Shown: piece after piece, positions 63,034 to 64,000 of the stretch
Numbering within the stretch: position 1 is the first letter of the stretch
Layout of the letters: the number at the start of each line of letters is the position of its first letter
Source of the DNA: Staphylococcus lutrae
GTDB lineage: Bacteria; Bacillota; Bacilli; Staphylococcales; Staphylococcaceae
Assembly (NCBI RefSeq): GCF_002101335.1
Contig: NZ_CP020773.1
Span: 434,001-498,000, forward strand
Direction of reading: 5' to 3'
DNA: 64,000 bases
Notes under the pieces: model-generated
Database searches by the model: none
Told to the model about the DNA's origin: nothing
What the model saw: the letters and a program-made list of their open reading frames with translations, nothing else
Program-made: the position numbers and the translations under genes

Positions 63034-63468
63034 ATGAAAACTTTTAAAGCAGTGCGTTTTCAAATTGTATCAGACCATAGTAGCGTTACTGAATATGAAC
63101 TTTTAGATGGTGTGATTATCAATAAAGAAAATAGCGGTACGGGTTGGTTGTTGGAAATTGTGATTTCAGATATACATCAGGAACAAATGGAAACTTACAT
63201 GGAAGCGGAGGCGTTACTGGATATTCGTGTCGTTATCACTCGTCCTTCAAATGATCCTGCACTTTTTGATGCAACGATCAAACATATTACTCCTTTAACT
63301 GACGCCATTTCAGTTGTTTTTGAATGTCATATATACACATTGCGACAAGTCTATGCAGAAAATTTACTAGAACAACTTGTTAACGAAGGATTGCAAGGTC
63401 AACAACTCATTACGACGTTTAATCGTATGATGAAATCTAAACCACGTTTAAAAGACGAACGACAATAA
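63034..63468 (+). CDS. YwpF-like protein
   Basis: 144 aa, begins MKTFKAVRFQIV. Conserved FKAxRF start and EYELLDG motif of the YwpF family, function unknown. The ATG is 8 nt after AAGGAGG. Place beside ssb and fabZ is the usual one in Bacillus and Staphylococcus. Confidence 0.82.
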   Translation: MKTFKAVRFQIVSDHSSVTEYELLDGVIINKENSGTGWLLEIVISDIHQEQMETYMEAEALLDIRVVITRPSNDPALFDATIKHITPLTDAISVVFECHIYTLRQVYAENLLEQLVNEGLQGQQLITTFNRMMKSKPRLKDERQ

Positions 63469-63647
63469 ACAATAGGCTGTGTTGAATGATTATCACGCGT
63501 TGTCATACATCACGTCGAATCAACAGTATCTTTTCTTCCTTCTCATCACCTTGAAAAGTCAATTGAGGACTACATTGAATGTTGTGCGCATAAAGCTAAG
63601 CTGGCCATCAAGTACTGAATCCTGTCACGTCTAACCCGATTCAATAC

Positions 63648-63686
63648 AAAATGCCCCTAAAAAACTTCTGTTTTTAGGGGCATTTA
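63648..63686. terminator. Bidirectional terminator, ywpF-like and fabZ
   Basis: Perfect stem AAATGCCCCTAAAAA (63649-63663) with TTTTTAGGGGCATTT (63671-63685). Confidence 0.9.
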
Positions 63687-63735
63687 AGCCATTTCATCTC
63701 TATGAAACAACACTTGACTTCCTTATTCTCAGTAC

Positions 63736-64000
63736 CTATGCATTGGGGTCTTGGAGTGCAAATGTCAACTCACAACTACATGCGATTTGACCATCTACAG
63801 TAGCCACTGCCGTTCCTTTACCAATAGGCCCTTTAATTTTTGTAATTTCTACTTCTAACTTTAATGTATCACCCGGTACGACTTGCTTTTTAAAACGACA
63901 TTTATCAATCCCTGCAAACAAAGCTAACTTTCCTTTGTGTGCTTCGCTGTTCAACATCGCTACTGCACCTGTTTGTGCTAAAGCTTCTGTAATAAGTACC
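63736..64000 (-). CDS. fabZ: 3-hydroxyacyl-ACP dehydratase FabZ (partial)
   Basis: The gene runs off the window's right edge, and only the C-terminal part is seen. The frame opens with [16 protein letters not shown] (the catalytic Glu helix of the hotdog fold), then [23 protein letters not shown], and ends [10 protein letters not shown]. Dehydrates 3-hydroxyacyl-ACP in type II fatty acid synthesis. The internal Met at 63957 is not the start. Confidence 0.93.
   Translation of the reverse strand, partial: VLITEALAQTGAVAMLNSEAHKGKLALFAGIDKCRFKKQVVPGDTLKLEVEITKIKGPIGKGTAVATVDGQIACSCELTFALQDPNA

Overview
The window is a chromosomal stretch of a Staphylococcus. The genus is clear from the complete agr quorum-sensing locus (hld/RNAIII, agrB, agrD, agrC, agrA), the mazEF-rsbUVW-sigB cluster, the ilv-leu operon, the thi cluster under a TPP riboswitch, and proteins that match their Staphylococcus aureus counterparts closely in length and motifs. 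The AgrD peptide carries a serine instead of cysteine in the ring (KIPFSFGFF), a trait known from the S. intermedius/pseudintermedius/delphini group. This suggests the coagulase-variable, animal-associated S. hyicus-intermedius cluster, but I cannot name a species.

Layout. 0.2-4.6 kb: nitrilase-family hydrolase, then RNAIII/hld (minus) divergent from agrBDCA (plus). 4.8-6.3 kb: a sucrose-6-phosphate hydrolase-like gene whose two catalytic residues are replaced. 6.8-12.7 kb: rex, an ABC-F ATPase, a cluster of DnaA boxes, and the tsaE-tsaB-rimI-tsaD operon for tRNA t6A modification. 12.8-24.1 kb: ilvD-ilvB-ilvN-ilvC-leuA-leuB-leuC-leuD-ilvA, preceded by two CodY-like boxes, a leader peptide with an Ile/Leu run and an attenuator. 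24.2-29.5 kb: one rRNA operon (minus) headed by tRNA-Leu and tRNA-Gly under a consensus promoter. 30.2-32.8 kb: sprT-like gene and tex. 33.0-34.5 kb: first ISL3-type insertion sequence. 34.5-39.3 kb: acpS, alr, mazEF, rsbUVW-sigB (all minus). 39.3-41.8 kb: three PH-domain membrane proteins. 42.0-43.5 kb: second IS copy. 43.5-47.9 kb: cshA, murF, ddl. 48.0-49.3 kb: rodA/ftsW-type gene. 49.3-51.4 kb: accessory surface and secreted locus with an LPXTG protein and a V8-like serine protease broken by an 11-bp tandem duplication. 52.3-55.6 kb: a 48-aa gene and the copper operon csoR-csoZ-copZ-copA with two CsoR-type operators. 55.7-64.0 kb: cls, HD-domain gene, yidC, tenA-thiD-thiM-thiE, ssb-like gene, ywpF-like gene and the end of fabZ.

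How it works together. Most of the window is core metabolism and regulation: density sensing (agr), general stress response (sigB), redox sensing (rex), branched-chain amino acid supply, thiamine supply, copper export and cell-wall precursor synthesis (alr, ddl, murF). The variable parts are the scrB remnant, the two IS copies, and the LPXTG/protease locus.

The strongest unusual signals are: the frameshifting 11-bp duplication in an otherwise intact protease; the doubly active-site-substituted GH32 gene; the DnaA-box cluster next to tsaD; two IS copies that each landed between a stop codon and that gene's terminator, antiparallel to the gene; and an orphan structured inverted repeat near 62.3 kb. 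I found no CRISPR array, prophage or obviously new multi-gene defence system.
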